Below the pieces are notes generated by a model. The model made no database searches. It was not told the DNA's origin and saw only the letters and a program-made list of their open reading frames with translations. Of a DNA stretch of 64,000 bases, positions 1 through 12,546 are shown piece after piece (positions within the stretch are counted from its first letter, which is position 1; each line of letters starts with the position of its first letter). This DNA is from Trichaptum fuscoviolaceum (lineage: Eukaryota; Basidiomycota; Agaricomycetes; Hymenochaetales; Trichaptaceae), in NCBI GenBank assembly GCA_910574455.1, contig CAJSYZ010000006.1, positions 2,036,156 through 2,100,155 on the forward strand. Reading direction: 5' to 3'. Both the position numbers and the translations under genes were made by a program.

Positions 1-1185
1 CGGTACTCAGGCAGGATGGACTCATATTCTATTACCTTCACTATTTCGCGCAGTTGGAAAGTCCGTCACACCATGGCAAACCCCGGACAATAAGCTCATC
101 AGCTCATTGTGGGGGAAAGTGTTTGATTCTGTGGAACTCATTTACGAAACTCAGTTCGCCGATATCTGTTCTCTAGTTGAGTCATTTTTACTTATTCTCA
201 AATCACTTTACCAAATTGAGATGCAATCCTCGTATTTCAGGCGGCCCAGAGATGCTCTGATAGCTGGCGCAAGAAGCTGTTTGAGAAAGCTGAGCAATCA
301 GTTGCTAGTTTTATCAGCGGCGAACAATCAAAGTCAATGCAAAACGAAGCAATTGTGAAGATGTTGCAGACGCTAGTTGACAAGAAGAAAGCCGAACCGT
401 TTCTATGGGAAAGCTGGTATAGTATGGAGAGGGTAAGTAAAAGAGTATTTATTGTTGCATTTTGTGTCCATGCATTGACCCTAAATGTACAGAAGCAAGG
501 ACTGTTCTGCTCTGACCTTGTGGTCTCAGTGTTGTCCGTACACATTGTCTTGGCCATGGGTCGGCATAAAATACTGGACAGAAACACCATAGGAAAGCCT
601 ATCGGTGCCCTCGCCCTTGCGGCAACAGCGGTATCTACTTTTTTCAGCACTTATATTGTCCTTATTCGCTGATCTTCCCATGGATAGGTCAAGGTTGCCA
701 TTGATAAACAGGTGGCTCGGTTGCAAAATATCAAAAGAAGAACTTGGCGGCGCTGAGTGGTATTTCACTAGCGCTCTGTGGCAGCCTCATACGGACGACT
801 ATGTTAACTTGTTGTCAAATCCCTCTTTCTTCACTGAATCAAACTGGGAAAAGGTTCGATCCCGCCTCCTAGCTTACGATGCCAGTACAGATATCGATAC
901 GAGAAAGAACACCGAACTTGTTGGATCGGGTATCACTGGCAGGGACTTTTCCTTGTATTTTGACGTTGTAGATGCAGATTCGACCTGCGAGAAAGCGTAT
1001 GACGAAGGCGCTGATAATTGGGAAGACGGAACCGACGGAACCGACGATAAGGGCGAAGAGCGTGAGGGGGCTGAGTATAGAGGCGAGGTGGAAGGTGATG
1101 CAGAGGACGAGCATGCTAATGCTGAGGGTGACGACAACCTGAGCGAGAGCGGGGACGAGGGTGTTGACAAGATTGAGGGCGAGGG

Positions 1186-1220
<35 letters not shown>

Positions 1221-1498
1221 ATTTAGGTGGAGATGGTGATCATGAGGAGGACGACGCTTCAAAATGGGATTCGGCTACGGACTGCGTAGACTTCTAAGGG
1301 CAAATCGATCACTGGTGAGCCTCTTCTTTTCGTTTCTGTCCGTGCGCTCAATATTATATTACCATCGACTTGCAGAGCAGCCTTCGTTTCTACTGGTACG
1401 CCAAAGAACATGCAGAATTGAAGGCACGGCAGCGAAATGTGGCCTGCCACTGCCCGTCACGGCAGAGGTTCGGGATAATGTCGTGGCGGATCCCATGA
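1..1498 (+). CDS. 3' part of an unidentified multi-exon gene (start lies left of the window)
   Basis: Exon-like stretches run from the left edge. One exon is 241-432, ending at a clear gtaagt donor. A second starts at 493 after an acag acceptor and carries a G-A-L-A-L-A-A-T-A segment. A third, from about 648 to beyond 1290, encodes a soluble region that becomes strongly acidic (Glu/Gly/Asp, with a run of gag-ggc codons near 1180-1220). A last intron (1315-1375) leads to a Cys/His-bearing C-terminus whose stop is at 1496-1498. The join between the acidic exon and the last exon is unresolved: the acidic frame reaches its own stop at 1295-1297. The 493 exon needs either an intron at 605-647 or a stop soon after. 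The gene may therefore be damaged. I do not recognise the family; the F-x-W-E-S-W motif and G-A-L-A-L segment recall unnamed basidiomycete proteins, which is an impression only. Confidence 0.5.
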
Positions 1499-4400
1499 TA
1501 GCGACTGCTATGCTTAGTCTTGTGTAAATGACTGATGTACTTGAACGCTGAGGCACTGATAGCTACATAATGTTGTCTTATATATTTCTGATGCAAATGA
1601 AATACTTGGATCGTTCTTATGCACTTAGACTCTTGAGCACTGCAATTCGTCTTACAACACTTGTCTACTGCTGTAATTAAAGGATGATACACTGGAGCAC
1701 TGGGGTGCTGAATGCCTGAAACACTTAGAGCACTGATTCAGCCATCTTTCCTTATTTAAGCCAGCCCACACTTATTTCAGCCAACTTGTCCTGAATAATG
1801 GGAGGACATGCATGAATAAGTAAAGCTTGCCTTATTTAAGACTTCAGTCTCTCAGGACGTTTAAGTAACACTTAAGTCACTTTCAGCAGAAAGTAGTTTC
1901 CCTGATGAAGTCTGCGTCTGCGTCTTTCGTCTAAGCGCTGAGCCCTATCCCTATCCCCTCTCTAAATTCTGTCATGGAAAGAACCGTGACGAAAGAAAGA
2001 AAGAGACCGAAGACGGAGACTATTATGCCAAAGGTAAAGAGAACGAAAGATGAACGCGAATGCGAAGGCATCTGAAATATCCGAACGACGGTGTATAGAC
2101 AACAATGTTGACGTCCCTAGTGATAGAAGGTATGTCTGGCCTGCGTCGTAATTGGAATTCACCCATGCAACGGATGGACGAGCAGTCTGGGTGCACGGGT
2201 GCGCATTCCTGGTAGGAAGGTAGGTGCAAATTGCTTTCCTGATTCCGATGCGTTTCGTTGTCGCAGGTGAAAGATAGGACAGAGATGAAGAGAAGATCTG
2301 GGGTCTAGAAAGGACAATCGACGCTTCAATGTGCTCTTGAGGCAGGTAGACAGTATAGGCGAAGGAGGGGGGCACAGAGGTTGCAATGCAGGAGTGTCAG
2401 TTGGAATGAGTAGGAGCTATCCTGGAGCTGGAGGTTAGATGGCGATCCTGGGCTCGAGCATAAGCTATTCCTCACCACCCACATCCGAATGCAAATACGC
2501 GGTACTCCCTTATGTATTACGTATAATCTGATGAAATGATAGTCTTATAAAACAATGCTCATGTCGATGAAGAATAACATCAGATTGCTGCACCTGCAGT
2601 GTAACAGCCATGTTCTGACGGATGTGCACTTCAGTCTTCTGTGGATGTGGTGGTGCTGCCAGTGGATGGAAGAGATGTTCACTGGCAGTGACTCGGATTG
2701 AGTCGGAGTCTCAAAGCAAGTTCAAGTCTGATTGCTTCCCGGCCTGTATCCAATTCCTTCCTCTACGTAGTCTACTTCTCCTTATTGCTCGGTCGGATGG
2801 CAAATCTATTTGACCAGGTAAACGAGTGACCTGTGAGTTGAAAACAGTGTACAATGGTAGTACGCAGTTCATGGGCACGACCTGGCAATCCCGGAGAGTC
2901 ATATAGCCTGCAGAGGTTGAAGATGGAAAAAGCGGTGAAGACTCAGGCAATGCCACGGTAGCAAGTATTATGACAGGGTTGGCCAACTGTTCATCTTCTG
3001 CTTGCCAGTCGAAGCGACAGAAATGGATCCTTCCGTTGCTCCGGAAAGTTTCCTGTTGTCGCGCCTTCATTCGTGCATTGCAAGACACTTGCTCACTCTT
3101 CTCTGGCATCAGTCAAGCAAGTCAAGCATTCCAGTCATTCTGTGTGGGTTGACGATGATGCTGACTTGTGGATAGGCAGCGGTAGGAGAACGTTCGCCAA
3201 AGCTGATGCTTATTCCGGAGTCCGGACACTTTGAGAGAAGTGCGTCGACTCACCCGGGAGAAACTGTTCACTGGCTCGTGCAAGCGATGCGCTCATAGAC
3301 GCATGTCCTCCAGTTGTAGCAGTTGCTAGGTTCTTTGTGTAGTAACCATCTCTCTGTAATTTAACGCTTTACCATATTTCAATTACCTCCGGTACATTTA
3401 TTGGGCTACTTTACATACGTACATACTAATCTATCAGTTAGCGGCAGAAGGGACAACAAAGTAGAGCTTCAAGCTGTATCACACTGGGAGATACAAGAGC
3501 TGCATAGCAGCCCCGGAGCAATGCGGCCGCAATTCCCTTACAGGAAGCAAGGAAGACAGAGCCTCGCAGTCAACTTGCACAGCGGAATGCTCTGCTCTGG
3601 TTCAGCTGGGTCAAACCACGATGAATATAAGTTCTGCATATCAAAGGCTCTAAGTGGAGGGCTTCCTACTGCCGCGAAACAGCCGCGGCGCAAACGTGGA
3701 GACCGACTCGAAGTCAGAGGAAGTAAGGAATTGCAAAAGAAGATCTAAGTTCGAAAGAACCCGATTCCAGGACGAGCACAAGAGCATTAGACGTGGAGCA
3801 AGAACTTACAAGGTCATGGTACTGCGACAAGGTTGTCTGAGTCTCAGTCGTGATACTAGCCCTGGCCTAACATTTGGCCGTTTTTCGGGGGAAAAAAAGA
3901 GTGAAGGAAGTAAGTGCGAGCGCCAGCTTCAAGTCGGAAAGTGGTCGAGAGCCGACGCTCTGAAATGCCTTCGTGTCAGAGGAAAATGCGAGCACAATGC
4001 GGAAAGACAGAACCACACACTCGCCTGACCGGTCAACGGAGATAAATCGCACTCTGAATCACCCACCTTCAAAATCTGTGCCGCATCTGAATCGTCCGGC
4101 ACACTGCCATTGGCACGCAGGCGCGAGGACGATTTTCGTCTACACAGCCCGAGTTCAGCGATCTCACGACCATCAGAATGTGACGGAAGAGGACGCCATT
4201 GACATTCAGCTTCTTGGGTGACGCGCTGAGCATGTCTCATGGCTGCGACTCGGCGCGTTGAAGGACGGTGGGCAAAGCGGGAAGGGGAAGGGGAAGGGAG
4301 GCATGAGCTGCATGTTACGTTCATAGATGCGTTTTGCTGAGCAAGTACTTGATAGACGGGATCAGTACAAGCATGAAAGCGTAGTAGTCGTCGGTAAACC

Positions 4401-5267
4401 GAAGGACGGGGTGAGGGTCTGTTACTCACCAATGTTGTTCCTTCATCTACAACTCTTCTGTCATTCTCCCTTCCAACTCTCTCATGCGTCGTTTTTAACT
4501 ATTAAAGGGAGTGAGCAGGAATAGCCGCCGAGCTTCTTCCTTCTAACCACATAGAGCGATGGAGATTATGGTCTTTCTGTCAGAAGTGTTGCCAGCTCTG
4601 ATCGATTGATCAAGCTCCTGTGATATTAAAAGTTAGTGATTTAGTATATTTTGAATTTGAAGTTGCGAGAAACTCACCGCTGATGGATGTTGCCAGCAGG
4701 CAAGAGACTTCGAGGGGTTATCATTGTGTCCATGGTTGAGGAAAGCTATTGCTCACCACCTCCGCTGTCCTCTCCGTTTTTTCTGTTCTTTAGGTCTATT
4801 AATTTGAAGTACGGGTCCTTGTGGCAGATCTACCCCAGGCTGACTGTTAGAATTCGAGTTGCTCTATGATGAATGAATGCGAGGTAGAGTTCAATTGCGA
4901 GGATTCATGGCACGACGCGCGCCACCGTCCCCGAGTCTTCACCACTAACCACAAAGAGTGCAGTCATAGTGCTGCGGCATCGATGGCCTCAAGACATCAC
5001 ATCTGCTCTTCGTACTTCAGGCTCTGGCAATCTCCGGCGCTCTACTTTTCCTGGCGCGATACTGACAGCCACCTCACTTGATACACGCCTAAACCTTGTG
5101 GCCTATATACCTTTGTTATATGAAGTTATGCGAATGTTGGGTTGGAAATGCAGCTGCTCATCATCACCGCTCGAAGCTTCATACGCTGATCAGAAGCAGA
5201 CTTCTCTACTAGTGTCTTACTCTCATCGAACTTGATTATCAGAAAAACCTCTTCTATTTCTCTTACT
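1499..5267. other. Intergenic region with an old duplicated block
   Basis: No gene is supported here. Open frames are short, overlap on both strands and lack credible splice context. Positions 1905-2600 match 34140-34870 and, over a shorter piece, 25290-25400 (listed separately as a repeat). Between 3640 and 4500 there is purine-rich sequence without conserved coding signal. A short gagg-aaagct-tcacc type motif recurs at about 2450, 4420 and 4740, and again at 18207 and 34690. It may be a relic of a splice donor on the minus strand. A TATA-like ctatatac lies at about 5103-5110, 160 nt before the start of copy A. Confidence 0.5.
1905..2600 (+). repeat. Dispersed intergenic repeat, copy 1
   Basis: This block aligns along its length with 34140-34870. 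Shared landmarks include gtctttcgtct near the start, acaatgttgacgtccct in the middle, agagatgaagagaag, a Ctgggttcgagg-like piece, and ctcatgtc near the end. A short part also matches 25290-25400. It is diverged, carries no open coding frame and looks like an old duplication of an intergenic or transposon-derived block. Confidence 0.65.
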
Positions 5268-8200
5268 ATGCGGACCCTTCAGACAATCGATGAAGATACC
5301 ATCTTGGACCCGGATGTTACCACCGATAGCGGTACTTTTCCGCTCAGCCGTTGGCCTACTAATATGTATGGCGAACCCTCAAGCGATGGCACATCTGTTT
5401 TCTCTTATTCTACAAACTCTACCGCGTCCAACCTCGTTGGGCCGGGCCGGGTTTTGGGCAATCTCTATAGCGTCACTGGAAGACGCCTTGAAAAGGCACT
5501 AGGCGAAATTGCTCATAGAGCTGGGTTTGGGCCTGAAGCAATCTATGAGAGGATCAGTACGCTGTATTTGGAGGATTGGAAAAAGGATGGCAAGAAAGGT
5601 GAGTCTGCGAGTCTCTCGTCAGCGCAGGTCGAGCTTTTGCTCACTGCATCTACTCCTATTGTCAGCTTCCGTTATGATGAAACTCTGCTTCAAGCTGTTC
5701 GAACACACCACGTACGTAGCCTGTCCATCAATGCGCTCGTCGATGTGTCTAATTGATAGTAGCTCTGTGGTGGAATCAACACGATTTAAAGCCATTACGA
5801 AATGGGGCGATATACTCCGAGGTCAACATGAAATCTACGTCTGGCTTTTCTGTAGCCAACGTGCACAAACCATCACCCACACCAATGTCTTACGCCGTGC
5901 AATCGAAGCTGTCCGTTCAACGAATGATTCAATCATAGAGTCCCAAATTGACGTACTAAACCAAACGACGCTTCTGTTAGACTGTCACTATGTCGGGCTT
6001 GAGTTTCTGAGTCTCAGTCGCGGCGAACTTTACGAGAGTGAAGGAGGCTTCCAGGTAGAATGGAAAAACACTTTGGATTTCTCCAACAAAGAAGTCGACA
6101 AATTGGGTATATTATTTGAATATCTCACAGAGTCTCTGCTGTACGTGACCAATTTCTGCGTTTTATGTTCGAAATACCATAGTAATGTGATTCTAAAACA
6201 CCAGATCATCGAACACTTCCAGAATATCCCAGTGGTACTTTCAAATGTGGTCTTCTCAGGACGAAAGCAAACAGATGCATGCTCAAATTGCTCTCTTATA
6301 CTGTCGACATCTCGAGGGAGTTCTGAAATCAGGAAAGCTACCTACGGCGGATTTCGGCATCACAGTCGCATTACAGGGTGTTTGCAAGAAGATACATGAA
6401 TACCTCATTGGTCTTCTCGACTTTACTTCACCGCTCAAGCTCACGGGATCGAATAAATGCGAAATACATGACAGTGTTATTATTCATCTTCCAACCGCTA
6501 CTGCGACACTCAACGGCCTTGTTTGTTTATATAATGTACGTACTTTGCGCGTTGATATTATGCAAGTCGTTCTGAATACCATATACTCAGTCCGTAGTAA
6601 CTGAGTCGAGTTTACTGCCGCTTCCTGGTTGCCTGAAGGAGAAGATCAAACCGCTACTCAATGCTATTAAAAATGGCCCCCAGAAAAGAGATTCAGAGAC
6701 AAGTAAGTTAACCCTTTCCCTCTAGGTCTTCACTCTACTTACGCAAGGTTTCTCATTGCTGCAGTTCTGCTGCGGATTTTCAATAGACTATTCGATCATG
6801 CGCTGTCAGTTGATACTTATGGCATGTCTTTTCTGCTACACTATTGACGCATCTGTTAGGTTTGAGATCATGGATGAGACCTGTTCAATTGACCTATCTC
6901 GTTGCATCAGGTATGCTCGTAGAATATTTCGTGTATCGTATGCAACTAACACAATGCAGTTTTGACGACGAGACTAGCAGAAGCTCGGCGTTATTGCAGC
7001 TTGGGGATATTTTACAGACCCACCCTGACGTCTATGAACTTATGATCACTGTCGGAGGTGATGAAGCAAGGGATCGTGTGCAAGAGATCAGGCTATTACT
7101 GGACACAGTGCCTTCCAAGAGCGCATCTGAGTCCAATAATGAAGCTAAAACAAACTTACTATCAATACTGAAATGCCATGCACTTGGTTGCGAATTCCAT
7201 CGGTTTCTACCGCCAGTTCGGGAGAGAACCCATCTGGATCAGTCTGCGCAGGTGGAGTGTAACGATTCGCTCAATTATCCCAGCGAAGAAATCGAGAAAT
7301 GGGGTGTCACCTTTCAGTATCTCTTACAATCTCTGTCGTACGTGGTATCACTATTGCGCCTAAATGCTAAACTAATTACGTTACTCGTGTTATATCATTA
7401 ATTCAGGAATCCAACAATCTCCCATATATCTCAGTGGTATATTGACTTTTGGTCGTCTCAATTGATCGAGGGGACTCCACATGCCCATACTGTTCTCCAA
7501 TGTTGTCGCATTTTGCAGAATGTTTTGGGAGCGGTAGAGCACTCAAAGACTGCTCACTGTGACGCATTGCGAAAACTTTGCAATGAAGTATATGGGTATC
7601 TTGTTCTAAGAGTTGACTCAGATACTCTTCTACCTGTTGAAAGGGCTCAAATTATTTCAACTCTGAACGACCTTGTTCAATCGCATGATGTAAGTGAGGA
7701 TTCTTACAATCCCCTTCCAAATGATGGCTTACACGGCTTAGCGTGTCTTCTCTCCTACGTTGGATGTAGCACCCAACTTGGCTTGCTTTACAATGCTAGG
7801 GTCTACTGAGCTCATCTCAACCGATAATAAAAAGGCTATCAGGGGCGTGCTGAAACTTCTAGAAAATGACTATGAAAGCAAAGCGAATTGTTTTACGACG
7901 AAGAGTGAGTCGATTTCTATTGTATTCATTGGACAATTTACCCATATAGACGTTTCTCTTGATGCAGTGTTTCTACGATCTTGCAACAAGCTCTTAGCAT
8001 GTGCATTGTGAGTGAATCATACTTCGTGAACGATATGTATTAATATCCACAGGTCTGAACTCGAAGATATGAACATTCTTCATGAGCTATCAAATGCCAC
8101 TAGGTACAAAGCCTCCTTATCGTGCAATCAATGCAGATATTCATCCTACTTGCTACAGTTTTTCCGAGGAAACTGACAGATGTGCATTACTTCAACTTGG

Positions 8201-9945
8201 GGACATCTTGCAGACCCTTCCCGAAGTCTACATGCTCTTGATTACTCTCGGAGGAGACGAAACAAGAGCTTGCATGCATACACTCTGCAAGTTTTTCAAG
8301 ACCTCCGAACCTTTCAAAAGCACATCTGAGTCACATCCTAATTGTTTATTCCAATTCCGCTCACTGCTCTCGTGTCACGCCACTGGCTCGAGTATTCTGT
8401 CTTGGTATTTGCACAATGCCTGGCATTCTAAAATCCGTAAATTCATCAGCAAAACCCATCCGTCCTACACCGATAACTTCCAAGACCTCCTTGAGAATTA
8501 TGTGGTGTTCCTATTGTAAGCATTGATTTTTCCATAATATGGCCAAAGTCAATTAACGGTCGTCTGGCCTAATACCTAAGGGACAATGTGACATATGATA
8601 CTTCAATCTTTTACCTCAAATACTGGATGTCCCCGAGTCGGCTTGCAAATTACAGCATGTATTGCGGACTATCTCTTGCATCGTGTTCCGTAGTACAGGA
8701 CAAACTCTGTGCGAAAGGGGGTATTCCGCAGGAAACCCGGAACGCAATGGAAAAACTCTGCAGGACAATGCAGAGTTTGATAATTGAACACCTGACTAGT
8801 GCTCTTCCCATTACTCTGGCAGAAGTACACGGTGCGGGAATTGCAGTACTCTTTGCTTACACATACCTCACTACGTCAAGGTGTACGTTTGAGGACGAGG
8901 TAGAATCCTGTAAGCCCTATGTACTCAAGTGCCTATCCTCACTTGGGCTTGTCATTGACAACATTGTTCTTATGCAGATTTATTGCACCTATGCAACCTA
9001 TTATTCGACACCGGCATAAAGTGCGTTGACATCTTTGAACACTGTTGAGATGGCCTGACTCTATCCTACCAGGGCCGAGGACCATTCTTCAAACTTCTGG
9101 GTATTCTGTGCAAGCACGATACACAAACTCTTTGGAGACCCAAACATCTTCGGGTGGTTTTTGTCAATTAGCGGCCCGGATGCGGAAGAACGTATGACAA
9201 AACTTTGTGGGGCGCCGAGTAGTTGGTACAGTTCACAGTTCCCTTGTGCTATAGAACACAGACTAGGAGTCGATTTACTAGCACCACGACATGAGAGGCT
9301 GCACTTCGGAAATGCTGGACTAACGAAACACCCCTCCACTGGCACAAGATCATCCGAACCACCCCTTACACCGGAGCAGAGGGAAAGATGGAGAAATGCT
9401 TTCACAACCCTGTCAAGGAATCTACTGCCGTGCGTCTCTTTTCTTACATTACATTCCATAGATTTCAATTGACGAAGCAATCGCTGCAATAGCTCTGCAG
9501 AATCTCATTTGCGCAGAATTTCCCTTTTCTATTTCGCAAACTGTCCTCTCCCGCACGAAACCGATCCCATGCTCAGTACTACCGTCGCTCTCGATCACTG
9601 TGCAAATTTGGAATCAGCCTTCTCGTATGTTGGTCGATCAGACATATGGAGAGTGGAAAGGGATAGCTTATCCCGAGCCGTGTCTCACATTCACACCTGT
9701 CTCACGAGGCGCGTGGAGTATGTTCAGCGTTCATGCAGGGATTTGGGACCCGATGCTATTCCGACCTTTGATAATACGCCTTTCGACATTCCAAAGGTTG
9801 TTAGGGTTCTGAACGACTTGGCGAAATGGTGCAAGGCAAGAATTCTAGTCTTTTTTACGGGATTTCTATTGTGCTTACCATCATCTCTTTGCAGGAAGAA
9901 CTAGGAGCAGACGCGCCCGAAATATTGTCTATCCCAGACTACTAA
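5268..9945 (+). CDS. Copy A of an undescribed modular repeat-protein family (four units, 18 exons)
   Basis: My model joins 5268-5598, 5666-5711, 5760-6140, 6205-6535, 6591-6702, 6765-6804, 6860-6910, 6960-7337, 7407-7689, 7742-7904, 7968-8007, 8053-8103, 8159-8515, 8581-8909, 8978-9020, 9073-9429, 9517-9835 and 9895-9945. This gives 3,663 nt, an exact 1,220 aa plus stop. The start is the ATG at 5268, matching the M-x-L-Q-T start of copy C. Residues about 40-110 are the family's conserved Gly/Arg-rich segment (N-L-Y-S-x-T-G-R-R-L-E-K, then A-H-R-A-G-F-G-P-E-A). Four units follow: A modules at about 127-253, 431-557, 736-855 and 979-1098, and B modules at about 254-363, 557-651, 855-964 and 1098-1204. 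A 17-residue tail ends S-I-P-D-Y. Composition suggests an all-helical solenoid. I see no signal peptide, membrane segment, nucleotide-binding motif or catalytic motif. The last intron uses a GC donor. Function is unknown. Confidence 0.8.
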
Positions 9946-11564
9946 TACGTATGTTGTGTTCTTGGATCAGAGTTCTGTTAATTCATATTCAAGCAGATGA
10001 TGGCTTGACAATCTATATACGGTTCTCAAGTGCGCAATGCTATCATTGAATTTCTGACAGACATATGTACATGCAAGCCGTTGTACCTGTTATGTCGTCT
10101 CCCTATTCTTCCGACACTAACTGCACATCAAATTCCATATTTATGACCATGACCTGAATACCCGCGGACTACTTCGCCGGTGCTGTTGCCGAATCTTGTC
10201 CGCAAGCACACCCGAAGATGAATGCCATGATATGGACTCTAAACTGAACCCTCTAACAAGACCCACCCCCTCATTTTGGAGAGAATACGACTACGAACGG
10301 ACTTGTCAAGTGATTAAGTACACAATTTCCAGGTTTGATAACTCGCTTCATTATTTATTAGTACATGTACACTCCTGTCGGCGTGTAACCTATATTTAAA
10401 TTCTTTACTATAACGACCTGCCAACAGTCTTTACTTCAAAATTGTGAGCTAGTATACATTGATACCATTCATACGTACCTTCTTACATGCGATGTCCAAC
10501 GCACTTGAGTGACTCGTTTACTTCGCGGCCGAAAGCTGCGTCACGTAGTTCGTTCCGAGACCAACTAAACGAAGACAAGACCCAGATATCGACCATAAAG
10601 ACGACAAAGTAACTATTCCGTTGTAGAGGGAAGACGATTAAAAGCCGAACCCCAGAACGCAAATGTAGTTAATCATCCCTGTTTCGGTTTGATCCAAGAA
10701 AATGAAATGTGTTCCTTAGTTCCCAGCCTGTTGAAGGTCAGAGCGAGAGTTGGACATGATGGGAAGATACCGAGGGTCGTCCTGGTTGCTGCCTTTCCTC
10801 CCAGAGAAACTTGGGAGATCCAGCTCAGGACGACGTGCGCGTCACGTGCGCAAAACGCGGTGAGCCTGTGGACGTGTCATCCATGGTCAACATGCGACCG
10901 GGACAACTTCGGGCCTCAGAAAATCAAGGATACTCGTGCTTCTTCGAAGTGGAGTAGAGATCGTAGCTAGTACCTGCCCAAGACATATCGAGTGGGTGCA
11001 GGCCGAGCGCGCGACCCGGGTAAGCATGCCAATTGTACTCTGTCCTCCAAAAATTTCAGTCAGACTTTCAGACGTCGGCGACCGCAAAATCTATAGGATA
11101 GATTCACTGGTCAGCTTCCTCTGACGAGATGATCTGGAGTGGAGATGCCAGCGTACCGGTTTCAGTAAGGTTTAGTATCCAAACGTACTTGATGGACCAG
11201 AATCTCTGCGAAACTTCAGCGATTACGACCGTGAGCGATGCAGTCACGCAGACATGAATGAACTGAAAGGCTTACCGAGATTATCGAAGACTCCATCATC
11301 TTTGACAACTCATGTCGACGTCTGACACGTCCACACCATCCATGGTCCATGATCCATCGGTACACGCCAATACGAGACACCACTGCACGAGTGTCAGCCA
11401 GGATGGCACGAGCGCACATAATGATATGTTCGGATTGTAGGGATGGCGGGGTGCGGTCTTGTCGAAATCGCAGCGTTCTAATGGTGCCGACGTGGGCTCT
11501 CACCCGTACGAGAGAGACACCAAGCTTATAGGCAACCGCGCTCGTGATGTTAGGTAGGTAAATA

Positions 11565-12167
11565 TTACATAGCATACATGAGCTGTGTGATGGTCTTCGA
11601 GGTGGGAGGTTTGGTGCGAGCGGAAGGGTGTGAGGGACCAGGGTAGCTCCAGAGCTCTGTAGTAGAAAGTGTTTGTGTTAGTGTATCCCCATACATCGAA
11701 CACGAACCACACTCACCCAATGTCCAAATAACAACTTTGCTACTAGCCGCCCTCTTCGTACACCCCTCCAAATGAGAGCAAGAAACAAAAACAAGTAACT
11801 CAGTCTTTGAGGGGCGATAAAGCCGATCTGATTTCTTCCCGGTACTCATATGAAAGGTCCGCTGATACTCTTCAGAGATCAGAGCGATATAGGACAAGGA
11901 CTACACGAGACTAGAAGGAATTTTCATTGGGTATGGCCGCCTGCGTCCGATAATAGAAGTGCTTGTTGAGTAACTTGAACCTAAGTCGGCGGATAACATC
12001 GAGTACGCACAGACGACAAGGTACATTACTAAGAGCAGCGACTCGAATTTGAAGCTCATGTACCTGAAGCTGTAAAGGAGAACAGAGTAGAAGTTGAGGA
12101 GGTGCAGGATCGTGTCCGTGTCCTTGTCACGGTGGTAGTTTGCCGGGCCCGGAAAAGCTGTTAGCAC
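11565..12167 (-). pseudogene. Possible decayed minus-strand gene in the duplicated flank
   Basis: Read on the minus strand, this stretch gives moderately long frames in two phases, one hydrophobic (Y-L-V-V-C-A-Y-S-type) and one ending in K-V-V-I-W-T-L-G before a gtgagt donor. The same pattern appears at 26521-26940 upstream of copy D with different small indels. No continuous gene can be assembled and the family is not recognised. It could equally be conserved only by the recent segmental duplication. Confidence 0.25.
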
Positions 12168-12391
12168 CGCCCTTTCGTTGCCGCTCTCACCTCTTCCGCA
12201 CGTTCTCTGAGCTCTCTACTTTGAACATAAATTGTTCCCATTAAAACTTATTATAACTCGACGCTGTGCAATGCCAATAGTCGCGTTGACAGTGATATAT
12301 GACCCCGACAATTCCGGTTGCATTGCGCTGAGTTTTCTGACAGCTACATCATGATGTTTCTTACCATCAACGCCCGGCTCTGCTGTCCATC

Positions 12392-12398
12392 TTATAAG
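12392..12398 (+). promoter_or_regulatory. TATA-like element upstream of copy B
   Basis: ttataag lies about 150 nt before the ATG of copy B in sequence that is also conserved upstream of copy D (tttataaa at 27264). It is followed in both by gtcgccagaat and atccagctgctcatc. Promoter function is inferred only from conservation and position. Confidence 0.35.
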
Positions 12399-12546
12399 TC
12401 GCCAGAATGTTGACTCAGAAATCCAGCTGCTCATCTACAGTGCTTGAGAAAGTATACGCCGGTCAGTAGTAGTTCCTCACTCAAGCCTCTTCGCAACTCT
12501 CATAGCACTTTCCGAACAGAAACACCATCCCTGTGTACCTTGCACG

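Larger units (their letters stand above)
9946..12546. other. Intergenic region between copies A and B
   Basis: The first 200 bp downstream of copy A are shared with the regions after copies B, C and D (gacagacatatgtacatg type sequence at about 10052-10110). From about 10640 to the start of copy B the sequence aligns with 25430-27405, upstream of copy D. I see no intact gene. A run of minus-strand frames at 11565-12167 is present in both copies and may be a decayed gene. Confidence 0.5.
10640..12546 (+). repeat. Segmental duplication of the 5' flank, copy upstream of B
   Basis: About 1.9 kb aligns with 25430-27405 in order and orientation and runs directly into the start of copy B. Landmarks shared by both are a gatccaa-aaa piece, ctgcccaagacatatcgagtggg, acaactttgctac, cggccatacccaatg on the reverse strand, and a segment ending in atccagctgctcatct just upstream of the gene. 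The copy upstream of D carries small insertions and deletions. The duplication therefore included promoter and gene. Confidence 0.75.

Noticed and set aside
5232..5267. Start of copy A at 5232
   Set aside because: That position is TTG. The ATG at 5268 matches the start of copy C and gives the family N-terminus.
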